Shown piece after piece: positions 1 through 9,390 of a DNA stretch of 64,000 bases (positions are counted from its first letter, which is position 1; each line of letters starts with the position of its first letter). This DNA is from Bombiscardovia asteroides_K. GTDB lineage: Bacteria; Actinomycetota; Actinomycetes; Actinomycetales; Bifidobacteriaceae. The position numbers and the translations under genes were made by a program. A model generated the notes under the pieces. That model had not been told where the DNA came from and searched no databases. It saw only the letters and a program-made list of their open reading frames with translations. The stretch lies in contig NZ_CP181447.1 of assembly GCF_048001765.1 (NCBI RefSeq), positions 1,798,001 through 1,862,000 on the forward strand. Direction: 5' to 3'.

Positions 1-135
1 GTGGAAAACCCTCTGCCCCATCTGGACCATGATCTTCCTGTGGATGCCGTCCTGACGCCCCAAGGTTTCACGCCCACAGCCGCAGGTCTGTCACGAAGGC
101 CCGGAGCGGACCATAATGGTGATGAACATGACTGA
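1..135 (+). CDS. 5-formyltetrahydrofolate cyclo-ligase, C-terminal fragment (partial)
   Basis: The first frame is open from base 1 to a TGA at 133-135 and has no start inside the window, so it is the end of a gene entering from the left. The visible 44 residues contain PHLDHDLPVDAVLTPQGF, which resembles the C-terminal HD-P-D-V-TP segment of 5-formyl-THF cyclo-ligases. The enzyme recycles 5-formyl-THF to methenyl-THF. In Actinobacteria this gene often precedes an FmdB zinc-ribbon gene and mscL, which is the order seen here. The assignment rests on a short tail plus context. Confidence 0.55.
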   Translation: MENPLPHLDHDLPVDAVLTPQGFTPTAAGLSRRPGADHNGDEHD

Positions 136-236
136 CGAGAGGCCCGGTGCCGATTCTTCTGGTCGAAGCCACCACTAGGATATTGGGTGTTGAACCAATC
201 GTCGCGCGAACCGACCATCAGCGGAGGGAAAGAACG

Positions 237-452
237 GTGCCCACCTATCATTATCGTTGCAAGAACTGCGGATACGACTTTACCAAGGAGCAGTCTTTCA
301 ACGACGAGCCCATCACCATCTGCCCCAAGTGCGGGCAGCAGCAGGTCCGCAAGGTCTTCTCCGCAGTGCCCATCGAGTTCAAGGGCCATGGTTTCTACCG
401 GACCGACGGAGCCTCATCTTCCTCCTCTTCAAGCTCCACAAGCAGCAAGTAG
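237..452 (+). CDS. FmdB-family zinc ribbon protein
   Basis: A 71-residue protein. The GTG at 237 is preceded by a good ribosome site (GGAGGG near 222) and gives the family N-terminus PTYHYRCKNCGYDF; longer starts add unrelated residues. Two CxxC knuckles (C8/C11 and C29/C32) form the zinc ribbon of the FmdB/CxxC-CxxC-SSSS family, and the tail is the expected serine run ending in SSTSSK. Members are small putative regulators of unproven function. It sits between the folate cyclo-ligase and the SAF/mscL genes, the usual actinobacterial neighbourhood. Confidence 0.9.
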   Translation: MPTYHYRCKNCGYDFTKEQSFNDEPITICPKCGQQQVRKVFSAVPIEFKGHGFYRTDGASSSSSSSSTSSK

Positions 453-524
453 ATCGAGAAGCACATTCGACCACATCGACCATGCGGACCCATATGCCTG
501 CCAAAATCCTGACAGGCTGGGGGC

Positions 525-2312
525 ATGGTCGATTTTTCCATCTTCACCAATAAGAACAGGCCTTCAGCTACCACCGGTTCCCTGACCCGACGACGGCGGC
601 TTTTTAAGCTGCGACGTGCGGGAGCCGCCCTGGCATTGGGGCTGGCGGTCTTCTGCACCTTGCAGATTCTGGTCCAGGCCCAGGGCCGCCTGTCTGTACT
701 GGTCGCCTCGCGGCCTATTGCACGCGGATCAGCTATCGAGCCTGGCATGGTTGAAACGCGTATCCTGCATGGCAGGGAACGGCTGCCCGGCCTGATTTCT
801 ACATTTGGGCAAGTACGTGGGCGGCGGCTGATGATCAGCCTCCACACAGGGCAACCGTTGACCACGGCCATGATCAGCAGCAGACCGGCACAGCCACCCG
901 CGACCACCCCGGTGACCGTCCGCCTGGCCGACGATCCAGGAGACCTGCAGGCTGGCGACAAGGTGAATTTGCTGGCCTCGGGAGACTGCCCAGCCAGTGC
1001 CGGCATGCATTCTGTTCAGCCGAATTCTCTGCCACCCTCATACGCGAGAGATCAGCCAGGTTCTGACGGCGAGCCAAGGCCTCCCCATGTCCAGCAAGTC
1101 AACGGCCTGCAAACGTCAGCTCCCAGGCAGTCTTCAGGTGGTGGAGGCTGCATGATAGCCGAGCAGGCGTTAGCTCTACAGACGGCGCAGGCCATCGCCA
1201 AAGATCGATCCGATCTGGAAGCACGGGAGGGCAACCAGTTCCGGCAAGCGTCCCAGGCGGTCTTCGCCCTTGATGCCAGTCAGGCTCTGCTCCTGCTATC
1301 GCTGGATCCATCTACACCTGTCATTGCCATCCGCCCCGACAGAACTTCTGCACCGACACCCTCCATTCATGTCGGAAAACCGAAACCAACCTGGGCCCGC
1401 GATAATGGAGGAAGAAGCAGGCATAGGTGCTCTATGCCTCACATCAGCTACGGAAGGATGCAGGATGGCCTCGATCAATCAGGTGGCGGCCAAGGATACC
1501 GCCGAAGCAGTCCACAAAATCTCGCAGATCAGCAACAAGGGCGTGCTGGGCGAGTTCAAGCAGTTCATCTCGCGCGGATCCATGGTGGATATGGCCGTGG
1601 GCGTGGTCATGGGTTCGGCGGTGACCAGCGTGGTCAACGCCATCGTCAACAATCTGATCAGCCCCCTGATTGCCATGATCTTCGGCAAACCGGACCTCTC
1701 AGGACTCCTGACCATCACCTACCGGAACGCCACCATCTCCTTCGGCGCCATTCTGACAGCCCTGCTCAATTTCCTCTTAATCGCCATCGCCGTGTACTTC
1801 TGCATCATCATGCCCATCAACAAGCTGCGGCAGCTGAGCCGGGCGGCCTCAGGCATCAAGGACCAGCCCAACGCTCCCAGCCCCCAGGACCAGAGCCTGC
1901 AGCTGTTGCGCCAGATTGCGGACGACATCCACCAATCGACAAATGCAGACAGTCAACAGGCTGGAACCGGACTGCCCAGGAACCAGGATTAGGACCGACA
2001 GTCAGTCGCCGCGCTCATTGGGGAAGAGCCCCCAGTGAGGCGGCAGCTCGCCCAGAATCCGCCGGTCATCCCCGTCAAGACGATCCTGCGCACATACCCG
2101 GTCCTGGGGATCCTCCTCGGTGCCATCAACATCGAACCGTTCCTTGCCTGGACGAACCACCCGCCGATGGCGACGCCGTCGCGGAGCTGAAGGCTCACCG
2201 GTCTGATTCCCCCGGTCTAGCTGGTCATCCTCCATCAACGCGCCTGCTGGTAGATATCGGCAAGACGGGCAACGATCCTGTCGGCTTCCTTGTCGGGGTT
2301 GACAAAGGCTGA
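525..2312 (+). CDS. SAF-domain membrane protein (CpaB/RcpC-like), frame running on over mscL
   Basis: Residues 1-30 are basic, 31-52 form one membrane segment, and about 55-150 form an SAF domain (LVASRPIARGSAIEP, then LQAGDKVNLLAS). Residues 245-272 (AVFALDASQALLLLSLDPS) resemble the end of CpaB/RcpC-type proteins, which act at the cell envelope. The family-like part ends near base 1340. From codon 314 onward the frame reads through the whole of mscL in the wrong frame, with low-complexity composition, and stops only at 2312 inside the 3' end of the opposite-strand gene. The run-on tail of about 280 residues is probably not a selected protein: a stop codon or frame was lost after the SAF region. 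The true 3' end cannot be fixed from sequence alone. Confidence 0.55.
   Translation: MVDFSIFTNKNRPSATTGSLTRRRRLFKLRRAGAALALGLAVFCTLQILVQAQGRLSVLVASRPIARGSAIEPGMVETRILHGRERLPGLISTFGQVRGRRLMISLHTGQPLTTAMISSRPAQPPATTPVTVRLADDPGDLQAGDKVNLLASGDCPASAGMHSVQPNSLPPSYARDQPGSDGEPRPPHVQQVNGLQTSAPRQSSGGGGCMIAEQALALQTAQAIAKDRSDLEAREGNQFRQASQAVFALDASQALLLLSLDPSTPVIAIRPDRTSAPTPSIHVGKPKPTWARDNGGRSRHRCSMPHISYGRMQDGLDQSGGGQGYRRSSPQNLADQQQGRAGRVQAVHLARIHGGYGRGRGHGFGGDQRGQRHRQQSDQPPDCHDLRQTGPLRTPDHHLPERHHLLRRHSDSPAQFPLNRHRRVLLHHHAHQQAAAAEPGGLRHQGPAQRSQPPGPEPAAVAPDCGRHPPIDKCRQSTGWNRTAQEPGLGPTVSRRAHWGRAPSEAAARPESAGHPRQDDPAHIPGPGDPPRCHQHRTVPCLDEPPADGDAVAELKAHRSDSPGLAGHPPSTRLLVDIGKTGNDPVGFLVGVDKG
1465..1992 (+). CDS. 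mscL: Large-conductance mechanosensitive channel MscL
   Basis: A 175-residue inner-membrane channel that opens on membrane tension to release solutes in hypo-osmotic shock. The ATG at 1465 follows GGAAGGA at 1452-1458. The protein has the MscL signature: FKQFISRGSMVDMAVGVVMGSAV in the first pore-lining helix, VNNLISPLIAMI, a periplasmic loop, and a second helix (FLLIAIAVYFCIIMPINKL) followed by a cytoplasmic helix. The roughly 19 residues before FKQFI are longer than usual, as in other actinobacterial MscL. It lies wholly within the run-on frame of the SAF-domain gene, which is an overlap artefact of that gene. Confidence 0.93.
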   Translation: MASINQVAAKDTAEAVHKISQISNKGVLGEFKQFISRGSMVDMAVGVVMGSAVTSVVNAIVNNLISPLIAMIFGKPDLSGLLTITYRNATISFGAILTALLNFLLIAIAVYFCIIMPINKLRQLSRAASGIKDQPNAPSPQDQSLQLLRQIADDIHQSTNADSQQAGTGLPRNQD

Positions 2313-5300
2313 AACGCTCCAGACGGTCATGACCGACCAGCCGAGATACTGCAAATCCTCGGTGGTGAACCGGTGACGCTCCCGGGTGGACTGGGTGTGC
2401 ATGAACTCTGCATCGTCGGTCAACACGGCCAAGGCATAGGGCTTGTTCTTGAGTCCTACCACCAGCGGAATTCGGGGGGCCTGGTCGTACCCGTAATCCA
2501 GGGCCACATCCAGCCCCCGGGTCCGCAGCCGCTGGGCCAGATCCCTGAAGAGCACATTGGTGGACTGTTCGGCTTGTTCGGGCCGGGCGGGTTCAGCGTC
2601 GGGATGCTCAATCCAGGTCAAAAGATCCTTGAGCAAACGCGGCCCGGGCTGGTGAATGCGGTCGTCCTCCAGATCATCAGCGGAAAACGCCGCGACGATA
2701 TCCAGATTCCGATCCGGCAGAACCAGAGCATCCAGCAACATGCCCTTGCCCCCTTCGCCCTCCAGATCACCGAACTGCTGCAGAAGACGGCCGTGGGTGG
2801 TCTTGGCAAAGCCCAGAGTAAGGATCACGTCCGTGGCCCGGGCACCGCAGACCTCGTCAATGCCGACGATGCGTACATGCCGCAGGAACTTGGCAAAAAC
2901 CCTGTCCTTGGCTGCTGCCGACTTGAGCTCGGCACCCAACCTGGAGCGGTGGGTTGCCGACAGGGTGACCACAGTCAGCAGATAACTGTTGGGCACCAGG
3001 GAGAAGGATCCGGCCTTGCGTTTGAGCATGTTGACAACGGCGGCCACCTCCTGTTGGCTGGACTCGACCAGCCCAGTGGCCATGACAGGGACCCCGGCGC
3101 CCTCCACCCTGGTCAGGGTTACCCTGCCAGGCTCCCGGCAATCGGGCACAGGCGCCGACAGATCCCCATATCCATGATCTTTCAGGAAGGTGTCCAGCCG
3201 AATTGAACGGCGCGAGGGGCGGGCTTTGACAGTGACCGGGACCAGTTGGTCGACCAGCTGCAAGAGGCCATCCGAGGTGATGGTAGGCCGGTGGGCGATG
3301 ACGGCCACCTGCCGGGCACGAGCCAGCACGGTCAGCACCTGGATGGAAGGCATATGGGCTCCGGCATCGATGATGACCGTGTCGGCCAGCTGTGTCGGAT
3401 TGGTCCTGGTCGCCAGTGTGGCCGGAGTTGCGATGATGATGGGTTTGGCCGCCGACAGGATGCCGGGGTGGGCCTGCTGGAAGACCGCAAGGGAGGCACC
3501 AGGGTTGCCGGCCAGCATGGTGTGCAGCTGATTGGCCTCCTGGGTGCGGGAGAAGAGCAGCTCGGACAGGCGCTTTTCGCTCTCCTGGGCAACCATGGGC
3601 CCTACGCTGGCCACGTGCTGGGCATCGACCTGGCTGAAGCGGTCGGCTGCGTTGGACAGGGCGGAGCCGTCCTGGTTGGAGATGATCTGCGAGGAGCGCA
3701 TGATGTCGTCGAAGACCGTGGTCCACCAGGCCAGCTGCAATTCAGCCCGTACCGCCTTGCCCTCAACCTGGCGGTTGCGCAGGTCCTGGACCAGGTCCTG
3801 CAGCCCCGCCTTGTTGAATTCGCCTTCCAGGGCGCAGCGCTCAGGCAAGGTATCCAGGGCTGTATGGTCGTCAAAGAGGGCTTTGAGCCGCTCCTCCACC
3901 TTGTTCAAGTCCATGGTCTCCAGATCGCCGCCAGCTGGAGTCGAGGCCAGAACGGTATCCAGAGCCGTCATGTCGCGGATCAGGGATTCCTGAGTGTCGA
4001 TGATGACATCCAGTTTGGGCGGCAGGACCGGCCAGCCGCCGTGGGGGACGAAGGTCCGCCATTGCTCGGCCTGCTTGGAGACCACCACCAGTGACTCATG
4101 CAGATCCTCGACCTGGGCACCGGGCCTGAGCAGGCTCTTGGCCTCCTTGACCAGACGTCGACGTTCCCAGAATCCCAGATTGGTGCCATTGGCCTTGCGA
4201 TCAGCCTTGGACTTGGTGGCCTCGATCATGGCAGGAAGGTCACGCTCGAAGATGGAGGGCTGGAAGACATCCAGAACCCGGCGCAGATTCTTGAGGACCA
4301 CCACCTGCCGTCCCCAATCCTTGACGGTAGCCGGCACGGGGAATCCGCAGGTCTCCACAGTTGATTTGACCTGTTCGCGGGTGTCCGGCAGAAGCCGTTG
4401 CAGGAGACGAACCACGCGGGAGTAAGCGTCCACAGCCTCGTTCTCGTTAACCAGGGTGGCACCGAACCAAGGCGTGTCCTGGGGGCCGATGACGAATTCA
4501 CCCAGCTCGGCAGCCCTCTCCAGCTTGTCTGCCCAGGCATCCAGCTCAGGCTGCAGGTTATGGGCTGTGGCCGCGCCCAGACGGACACGGGTGGCGGGGT
4601 GCGTAGGCATATTGGCGATGTTGGCCAGATTCTGAATGGTCTGGTAGGCCGAAACCCCCCAGCTGGAATCGACCCCATGCAGATCACCCAAATAGCGGGT
4701 CAAGCGGGAGCGGACACCCACAAGCTCGTCAGCCACCTGATCGAAGTGTTCGCTGGCCTTGCCGGGTTTGAACCCCACTGCATCGATCAGCCGCTGATCC
4801 AGGACCCGGCCAAGCTGATCGTCGGTCAGGTCAAGAGCCATGTCCGCCATCCCGGCGGCATCCAGACGATGCTGGAAGCGTCGCTTCTCCTCCACCACGC
4901 AGGGCACATAGAGCACGGTTCTTCCAGCGGTGACGCAGCGCGAGGCGATAGCCAGAGCATCGTCGGCGCTGTGGCGGCCGGTCTGTTCATCGACAAGCAC
5001 GCTGTGCCCAGTCGCCACCAGCTGGGCGGCATAGCGGACCCGGTTGTCCACATCTCCGGCCTCGAACTCGCTGTGAGGGTCAGCATCAAAGGGGCTGTAA
5101 TCGGGCACAGGCCCGCCCTTGAGCCGCTCGGAGGCAGCCTGGTCGCCAGCCAAGGCATCCAGCAGATCGTTGCCCGTGGACCCGGCGGTCATCCGATCCA
5201 GAATCCGAAGGCTCTCGCCCAACAGCTGGGCCGATGGCTCAATGAAGCATCCCAGAACGATTTTCCGTTCGATGGTGAAGTCGCTGATATGCGGCGTGAT

Positions 5301-5957
5301 CAGGGCCGTCATGTCCTTGAACAGGGATGAAGTTTCGGGGGTGCCGCCCTGATAATGGGAGGCGGAAAACAGACGGTCCGGATCCAGGGTGATGCCCCGC
5401 TCACGCATAGCTGAGATCAAGGCAGGATTAAGGTCCACCTTGCCTGTGAATCTGATGGATGCCCTGGATGCTCCCTGCGTGCTCTCGTCGATACGCACAG
5501 GATAGAGCAGTACGGGCATGTCACGCCCCTGCCAGGCAGCCACCCCCACCACCATGGAAAGCTGGGCGAAACCACTGGCACGCTCCTTGGCGGCCTGATC
5601 GTCCAGAACCCGCTCCATGCGTCGGTGGGCCGCACGCAGCATGCCGCGGTCGCGGAAGAGCGCATCCAGATGGACCTGGCCGCTGGCGAAGAGCTGGGCA
5701 ATGCCTGAAGGATGCGCATGCGTCAGGTCCATCTGCGCCGCCAGTTGCGACACATTCTCCAAGGGGGTCAGGCCCACCTGGTTCTGGTAATCCTGGCGCC
5801 ATCCTCGAATTCGCTCCAGGGGAGTCAACGGGGCCTTGACCTCTTCTGCCGCGCGGTCAGAGGAAGAGCCTGCTGTTGACGCCTGTGCATCTTCAGCCCG
5901 TTTGTCCTCTTCCGACCCCCCGGTGCTCATTACCGTCTCGCTCATCCGTCCACTCAC
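2235..5957 (-). CDS. Large helicase-like protein (DUF4011-type), degenerate ATPase motifs
   Basis: A 1240-residue protein whose start overlaps the stop of the FHA gene by four bases (ATGA), so the two are translationally coupled. The N-terminal part (PLTPLERIRGWRQDYQNQVG) resembles the DUF4011 region before superfamily 1 helicase domains. Around residue 310, where a Walker A loop is expected, the sequence reads VLVDEQTGRHSADDALAIA and lacks GKT/GKS. The motif II-like strand is TVIIDAGAHMP instead of DEA. The C-terminus (DYGYDQAPRIPLVVGL, then YLGWSVMTVWSV) looks like a Vsr/REase-type fold. Inference: a catalytically dead helicase scaffold working with the FHA protein. The real function is unknown. 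Confidence 0.7.
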   Translation of the reverse strand: MSGRMSETVMSTGGSEEDKRAEDAQASTAGSSSDRAAEEVKAPLTPLERIRGWRQDYQNQVGLTPLENVSQLAAQMDLTHAHPSGIAQLFASGQVHLDALFRDRGMLRAAHRRMERVLDDQAAKERASGFAQLSMVVGVAAWQGRDMPVLLYPVRIDESTQGASRASIRFTGKVDLNPALISAMRERGITLDPDRLFSASHYQGGTPETSSLFKDMTALITPHISDFTIERKIVLGCFIEPSAQLLGESLRILDRMTAGSTGNDLLDALAGDQAASERLKGGPVPDYSPFDADPHSEFEAGDVDNRVRYAAQLVATGHSVLVDEQTGRHSADDALAIASRCVTAGRTVLYVPCVVEEKRRFQHRLDAAGMADMALDLTDDQLGRVLDQRLIDAVGFKPGKASEHFDQVADELVGVRSRLTRYLGDLHGVDSSWGVSAYQTIQNLANIANMPTHPATRVRLGAATAHNLQPELDAWADKLERAAELGEFVIGPQDTPWFGATLVNENEAVDAYSRVVRLLQRLLPDTREQVKSTVETCGFPVPATVKDWGRQVVVLKNLRRVLDVFQPSIFERDLPAMIEATKSKADRKANGTNLGFWERRRLVKEAKSLLRPGAQVEDLHESLVVVSKQAEQWRTFVPHGGWPVLPPKLDVIIDTQESLIRDMTALDTVLASTPAGGDLETMDLNKVEERLKALFDDHTALDTLPERCALEGEFNKAGLQDLVQDLRNRQVEGKAVRAELQLAWWTTVFDDIMRSSQIISNQDGSALSNAADRFSQVDAQHVASVGPMVAQESEKRLSELLFSRTQEANQLHTMLAGNPGASLAVFQQAHPGILSAAKPIIIATPATLATRTNPTQLADTVIIDAGAHMPSIQVLTVLARARQVAVIAHRPTITSDGLLQLVDQLVPVTVKARPSRRSIRLDTFLKDHGYGDLSAPVPDCREPGRVTLTRVEGAGVPVMATGLVESSQQEVAAVVNMLKRKAGSFSLVPNSYLLTVVTLSATHRSRLGAELKSAAAKDRVFAKFLRHVRIVGIDEVCGARATDVILTLGFAKTTHGRLLQQFGDLEGEGGKGMLLDALVLPDRNLDIVAAFSADDLEDDRIHQPGPRLLKDLLTWIEHPDAEPARPEQAEQSTNVLFRDLAQRLRTRGLDVALDYGYDQAPRIPLVVGLKNKPYALAVLTDDAEFMHTQSTRERHRFTTEDLQYLGWSVMTVWSVSAFVNPDKEADRIVARLADIYQQAR

Positions 5958-7543
5958 TTCCGCACGGCGTTCAGATATTCGTGATACCCGTCATTGTTGC
6001 GCAGGGCAGCGTCGATGTCCTGGTCGCCCTGAGCCTCCAGCCAGGCGTACAGATCATCATAGAGGGCCGGGTTCATCGCCAGGAAAGGCAGCAGCTGCCG
6101 ATGCTTGGCCATGGCGAACTGCAGGGCGAAGTCCCCGGTGCGTTTGGCATCATCGGAACTCATCCCGTCCACCACGATGGCCTCCTGGCCACGGTCATAG
6201 TCACCCTTGGAAACCCGCTCGAAGACGGATCCGGGCTCGAAGGCCGGCTTATAACGCTGGTCATTATCCTGCTCATCCGCTTCTTGGGGACGCCGGGCCT
6301 GATCCGATTCCTTCTTGGACAAGCGGGCCAGCTCCACAGCTCCCAGCGGGGTGAACCCCTGGGCCGAGTCCGCTTGGCCCCTCCGACCTTGCCGTGGCTG
6401 GCCGTCCTCATAGCCACTGCGGCCGGAAGCTGCACGATCGTCACGATGACCACGACCGTCACGGGTGTCACGGGCATTGCGAGCAACCTGGTCGTAGCGA
6501 TTCTGTTCAGGAGCGGGTTCAGCGGAACGGGAACGGCGAGCATCTGCGAAAAGGTCGCGATCGACAGGCTGGCTGTCCTCCTCTTGGGTGCCGACCAGCG
6601 GCAGTCCCTGCTCGGATTCTTCCTCTTGCCATGGCAGATGTCGAGGGGTTTCACCACGAGCATCCTGGGCCTGAAAGTCACCTTCACGCCGGTCGCTCTG
6701 ACGGTCTTCGAATGCCCTGTCATCCGGCTGGTCGGCATAGGCCCTGCGACGGTCCGATTCCTGACCATCCGCTGGGTCTGCGTCAGCCGGCTCCCTGTCA
6801 GCCTGGCTAGGCTCAGCTGAATCAAAAGCATCGGAATACCGGGCTTGCGAGCCCCGCGAATCTGCGGGCTGCGACGGATTGTCCTGCGCGTCGCGAGCGA
6901 CTGGGGCAGACCTGGGACGATCTTGTGGAGCGCTGGCGGCCTCTTGGGAAGAATCGGCTGTCTTGGCGGCACCCAGGGCCATATCGTGAAGGGCAGTGAC
7001 CCGGTTGCGGACTCCGTCGGCCTTGAAGATGCCAGTGGGCTCACCGGCGCGCATGTCCAGAATGTCATCGACGGACATTTCAGCCGCATCAGGCTCCACC
7101 ACGCCCCGGGGCTGTGTGGAGTATGAGAAGAGATCAGGCACTTGGGTCGAAGGATCGGTCTTATCCTCTTCAGGATTGCTTATGCGCACGAAGTCGACGG
7201 GAACATCTCCGAATTGGAAACGAGCTGAGCTGCTGGACAGCGGGAAGTCGGCATCCACAGGCAACCTGACCAGTGATCCGTCGGACTGGATCAGATAGGA
7301 GCCATTTGTGGAACCCATGTCGCGCAGGGTGGCCAGACCGTCCTGGTCGACGGCGAAAATGGCATGTCGCTTGGACATGGATTTAGTCTTATCGGGCACC
7401 TCCAGGCGACGCCGGCCGTCATCGGCCAGCGGACGCAGAGGCTTGCGGCCGATTTCGACAGTCTCACCAGGCTTGAGCCGGGTCTCTTCCGCCCCATTGA
7501 ACTTGATTATCCACACCTGCCCCGGTCGCCGATCGTCACTCAC
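5954..7543 (-). CDS. FHA-domain protein
   Basis: A 529-residue protein. Residues about 10-120 form a forkhead-associated domain that binds phosphothreonine: VEIGRKPLRPL (GR strand), then SKRHAIFAV (the SxxH motif) and DMGSTNGSYL (the TNG motif). Residues about 190-430 are a disordered stretch rich in Asp, Arg, Gln and Ser. The last 100 residues (FALQFAMAKHRQLLPFLAMNPALYDDLYAWLEAQGDQDIDAALR) form a conserved helical C-terminal domain of the variant leucine-rich-repeat type seen in actinobacterial FHA proteins. It is the upstream partner of the helicase-like gene, with ATGA overlap at 5954-5957, suggesting a Ser/Thr-kinase controlled pair. Confidence 0.85.
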   Translation of the reverse strand: MSDDRRPGQVWIIKFNGAEETRLKPGETVEIGRKPLRPLADDGRRRLEVPDKTKSMSKRHAIFAVDQDGLATLRDMGSTNGSYLIQSDGSLVRLPVDADFPLSSSSARFQFGDVPVDFVRISNPEEDKTDPSTQVPDLFSYSTQPRGVVEPDAAEMSVDDILDMRAGEPTGIFKADGVRNRVTALHDMALGAAKTADSSQEAASAPQDRPRSAPVARDAQDNPSQPADSRGSQARYSDAFDSAEPSQADREPADADPADGQESDRRRAYADQPDDRAFEDRQSDRREGDFQAQDARGETPRHLPWQEEESEQGLPLVGTQEEDSQPVDRDLFADARRSRSAEPAPEQNRYDQVARNARDTRDGRGHRDDRAASGRSGYEDGQPRQGRRGQADSAQGFTPLGAVELARLSKKESDQARRPQEADEQDNDQRYKPAFEPGSVFERVSKGDYDRGQEAIVVDGMSSDDAKRTGDFALQFAMAKHRQLLPFLAMNPALYDDLYAWLEAQGDQDIDAALRNNDGYHEYLNAVRK

Positions 7544-7742
7544 GCTTTCGACCTCCCAAATCTGCAGCCGCCTTCACTCGGTACTATCGCCTATTCTGTC
7601 ATGAAACCCAGAGATAGGATTGATTGCGTGCCGAATTAACTGATAAAGGACACATGAAAGACTGGCAGGCATGTCAGCGCAGTGAACCCTCCCTGCAGGC
7701 AGGGCTTTGGCAACAACGCGATCGACTCGAGCGACAAGAAAC

Positions 7743-7793
7743 GGCGTCCGCTCTTGCTCTGGATAAAACCATCAGAGTCAAGCAGCGGACGCC
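7743..7793 (-). terminator. Intrinsic terminator after the GH30 pair
   Basis: The arms GGCGTCCGCT (7743-7752) and AGCGGACGCC (7784-7793) pair perfectly, and inner sequences extend the stem. On the minus strand the hairpin lies just after the stop at 7803 and is followed by GTTTCTTGTC. It fits the end of the two-gene GH30 transcript. Confidence 0.7.
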
Positions 7794-7802
7794 TTCATCG
7801 GA

Positions 7803-9338
7803 TCAGTCCTGGTCGACCTCGCCCTCATCGTGGTCGTCTGCTGGATGTGAAGTCATATGGACGACGAATTGGTCGTCCTCGGGCACCGTACTGCGGTTGA
7901 GACGCTCGGAGTCTGACATGTGACAGGAGACCGTTCCGAAGGCAGGTACGCTCACCGGTCGCCAGCAAGCGCCCCAGCCATTGACGGTCAGGGCCGCCTG
8001 GATGGGCTCTCCGGTCGGATTGTAGAGGATGGCGCTGAGCTCACCGTCGTCGCGAACGAAGGCGACCGACCCCAGGCCGCCGGTCCGGCCGTCACGGGTA
8101 TGGCTGGTGGAGGCCACCCTGCGAGCGCCGACCGGCACATCCTGTCCGAAATTACGGAGCATGAAGTATTCCAGATTGCGTTTGACCCCGCCGGTTCGAG
8201 AATCGACGGTGATGACCCCGCGCCGACCCATGGTTCGCGCCCAGCTGGGCAGACCCCGCTCATCCAAGGCCAGATTCCACAGGTCGATCATGCCCACGCC
8301 CTGGCGGACCAGTCCGATACCAATCTCCCCGAACATGACGTGGCTGGCCTCATCCACCTGCTCGTCCAACATGCAACGGCGCTCACTCATGATCGAGCGC
8401 CATCCGGGGAACTGTCTGGTGGCGTTCACGACCCACTTGGGCAGACCGGAATATGTATGCATGGCTGTCCCGGCGAAGCTTTGGGCCTCGACAGGAGTCA
8501 TATAGTCGCTGACCGGTCGGCTGAAGAACCTCAGGCCGTCATCGCCGAAGAAAATCTCCACCTCGGGGAAGCTACGGTCCAGCGCCGGACGCAGGTAGTC
8601 CACGCCCCAGCGCACCAACTCTTCGGGGGTCCAGATCGTCATGGGCCAGGGCGGATTGTTGGAGGGCTCGTTCTGCATGGTGACGGCCGCAATGGGAATG
8701 CCAAGCTCCTGGTAAGCCTGGATAAACCGCACGAAATAGCGAGCATAGGCGGCATCGACCGTGTCACGTGGACGGTAGCCATTACCGCAGTATTGCCCCA
8801 GCCGCAGACGCCCGGCCCCGTCCAGCCGACCGCTGTCCTTCATCCATGCAGGTGCACTCCAGGGAGAGGCCAGGATCCGCACGCCCGGGTTGATGACCAT
8901 GATCTCCTGAAGGACGGGAACCACATACTTCATGTCCTTGGTGGCCTCGGGCGAGCCCGGCTTCCCTTGCCCAATGGAGAAGTAGGTCATATCCGAATCC
9001 GACATCACGCCCTCGGGCAGATCGTCATAGGAGTAGTAGCGCTGGCTGGAGAAGTCGCAGGACCCCATGGAGATCCTCAAGGTGGACAGGCCCGCCTGAG
9101 CCGGATCGAAGAGCTCGGTCAGAATCCGATGACGTTGGTCGGCATCCATGGCCGTCATGAACAGGTAGGCACTGGAGTCCGTCAGAGCAGCACCGGCCCC
9201 CTCCCAGTACTGGTAGCGTCTGGTCGGATCAATGACGATGGGGACGGCTGCACCGGGCCCATTCGTCGTCTCCGGGGTCGCTATCTGTTCTCGCCGCTGG
9301 GACAGATCCCCTGCCGTCGCGGTCCAAATCTCCTTCAT
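7803..9338 (-). CDS. Glycoside hydrolase family 30 (glucosylceramidase-like)
   Basis: A 511-residue enzyme, probably cytoplasmic since no signal peptide is visible. The ATG at 9338 (MKEIWTATAGDL) follows a strong GGAAGGAG; upstream extensions of the frame have no family similarity. GH30 features: the barrel entry WEGAGAALTDSSAYL, LSTLRISMGSCDFSS, LASPWSAPAWMKDSG, the acid/base glutamate in TMQNEPSNN, and the putative nucleophile glutamate in IMSERRCM. The C-terminal beta domain ends with VSVPAFGTVSCH. It is about 52 bases downstream of a paralog and shares most motifs, so a tandem duplication is likely. The substrate may be a beta-glucoside, but subfamily and linkage cannot be read from sequence here. 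Confidence 0.85.
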   Translation of the reverse strand: MKEIWTATAGDLSQRREQIATPETTNGPGAAVPIVIDPTRRYQYWEGAGAALTDSSAYLFMTAMDADQRHRILTELFDPAQAGLSTLRISMGSCDFSSQRYYSYDDLPEGVMSDSDMTYFSIGQGKPGSPEATKDMKYVVPVLQEIMVINPGVRILASPWSAPAWMKDSGRLDGAGRLRLGQYCGNGYRPRDTVDAAYARYFVRFIQAYQELGIPIAAVTMQNEPSNNPPWPMTIWTPEELVRWGVDYLRPALDRSFPEVEIFFGDDGLRFFSRPVSDYMTPVEAQSFAGTAMHTYSGLPKWVVNATRQFPGWRSIMSERRCMLDEQVDEASHVMFGEIGIGLVRQGVGMIDLWNLALDERGLPSWARTMGRRGVITVDSRTGGVKRNLEYFMLRNFGQDVPVGARRVASTSHTRDGRTGGLGSVAFVRDDGELSAILYNPTGEPIQAALTVNGWGACWRPVSVPAFGTVSCHMSDSERLNRSTVPEDDQFVVHMTSHPADDHDEGEVDQD

Positions 9339-9390
9339 GTTCGTATGTCTCCTTCCGCCGGGCCCTTTCCCGGCATCGCCATTCCGGTCC

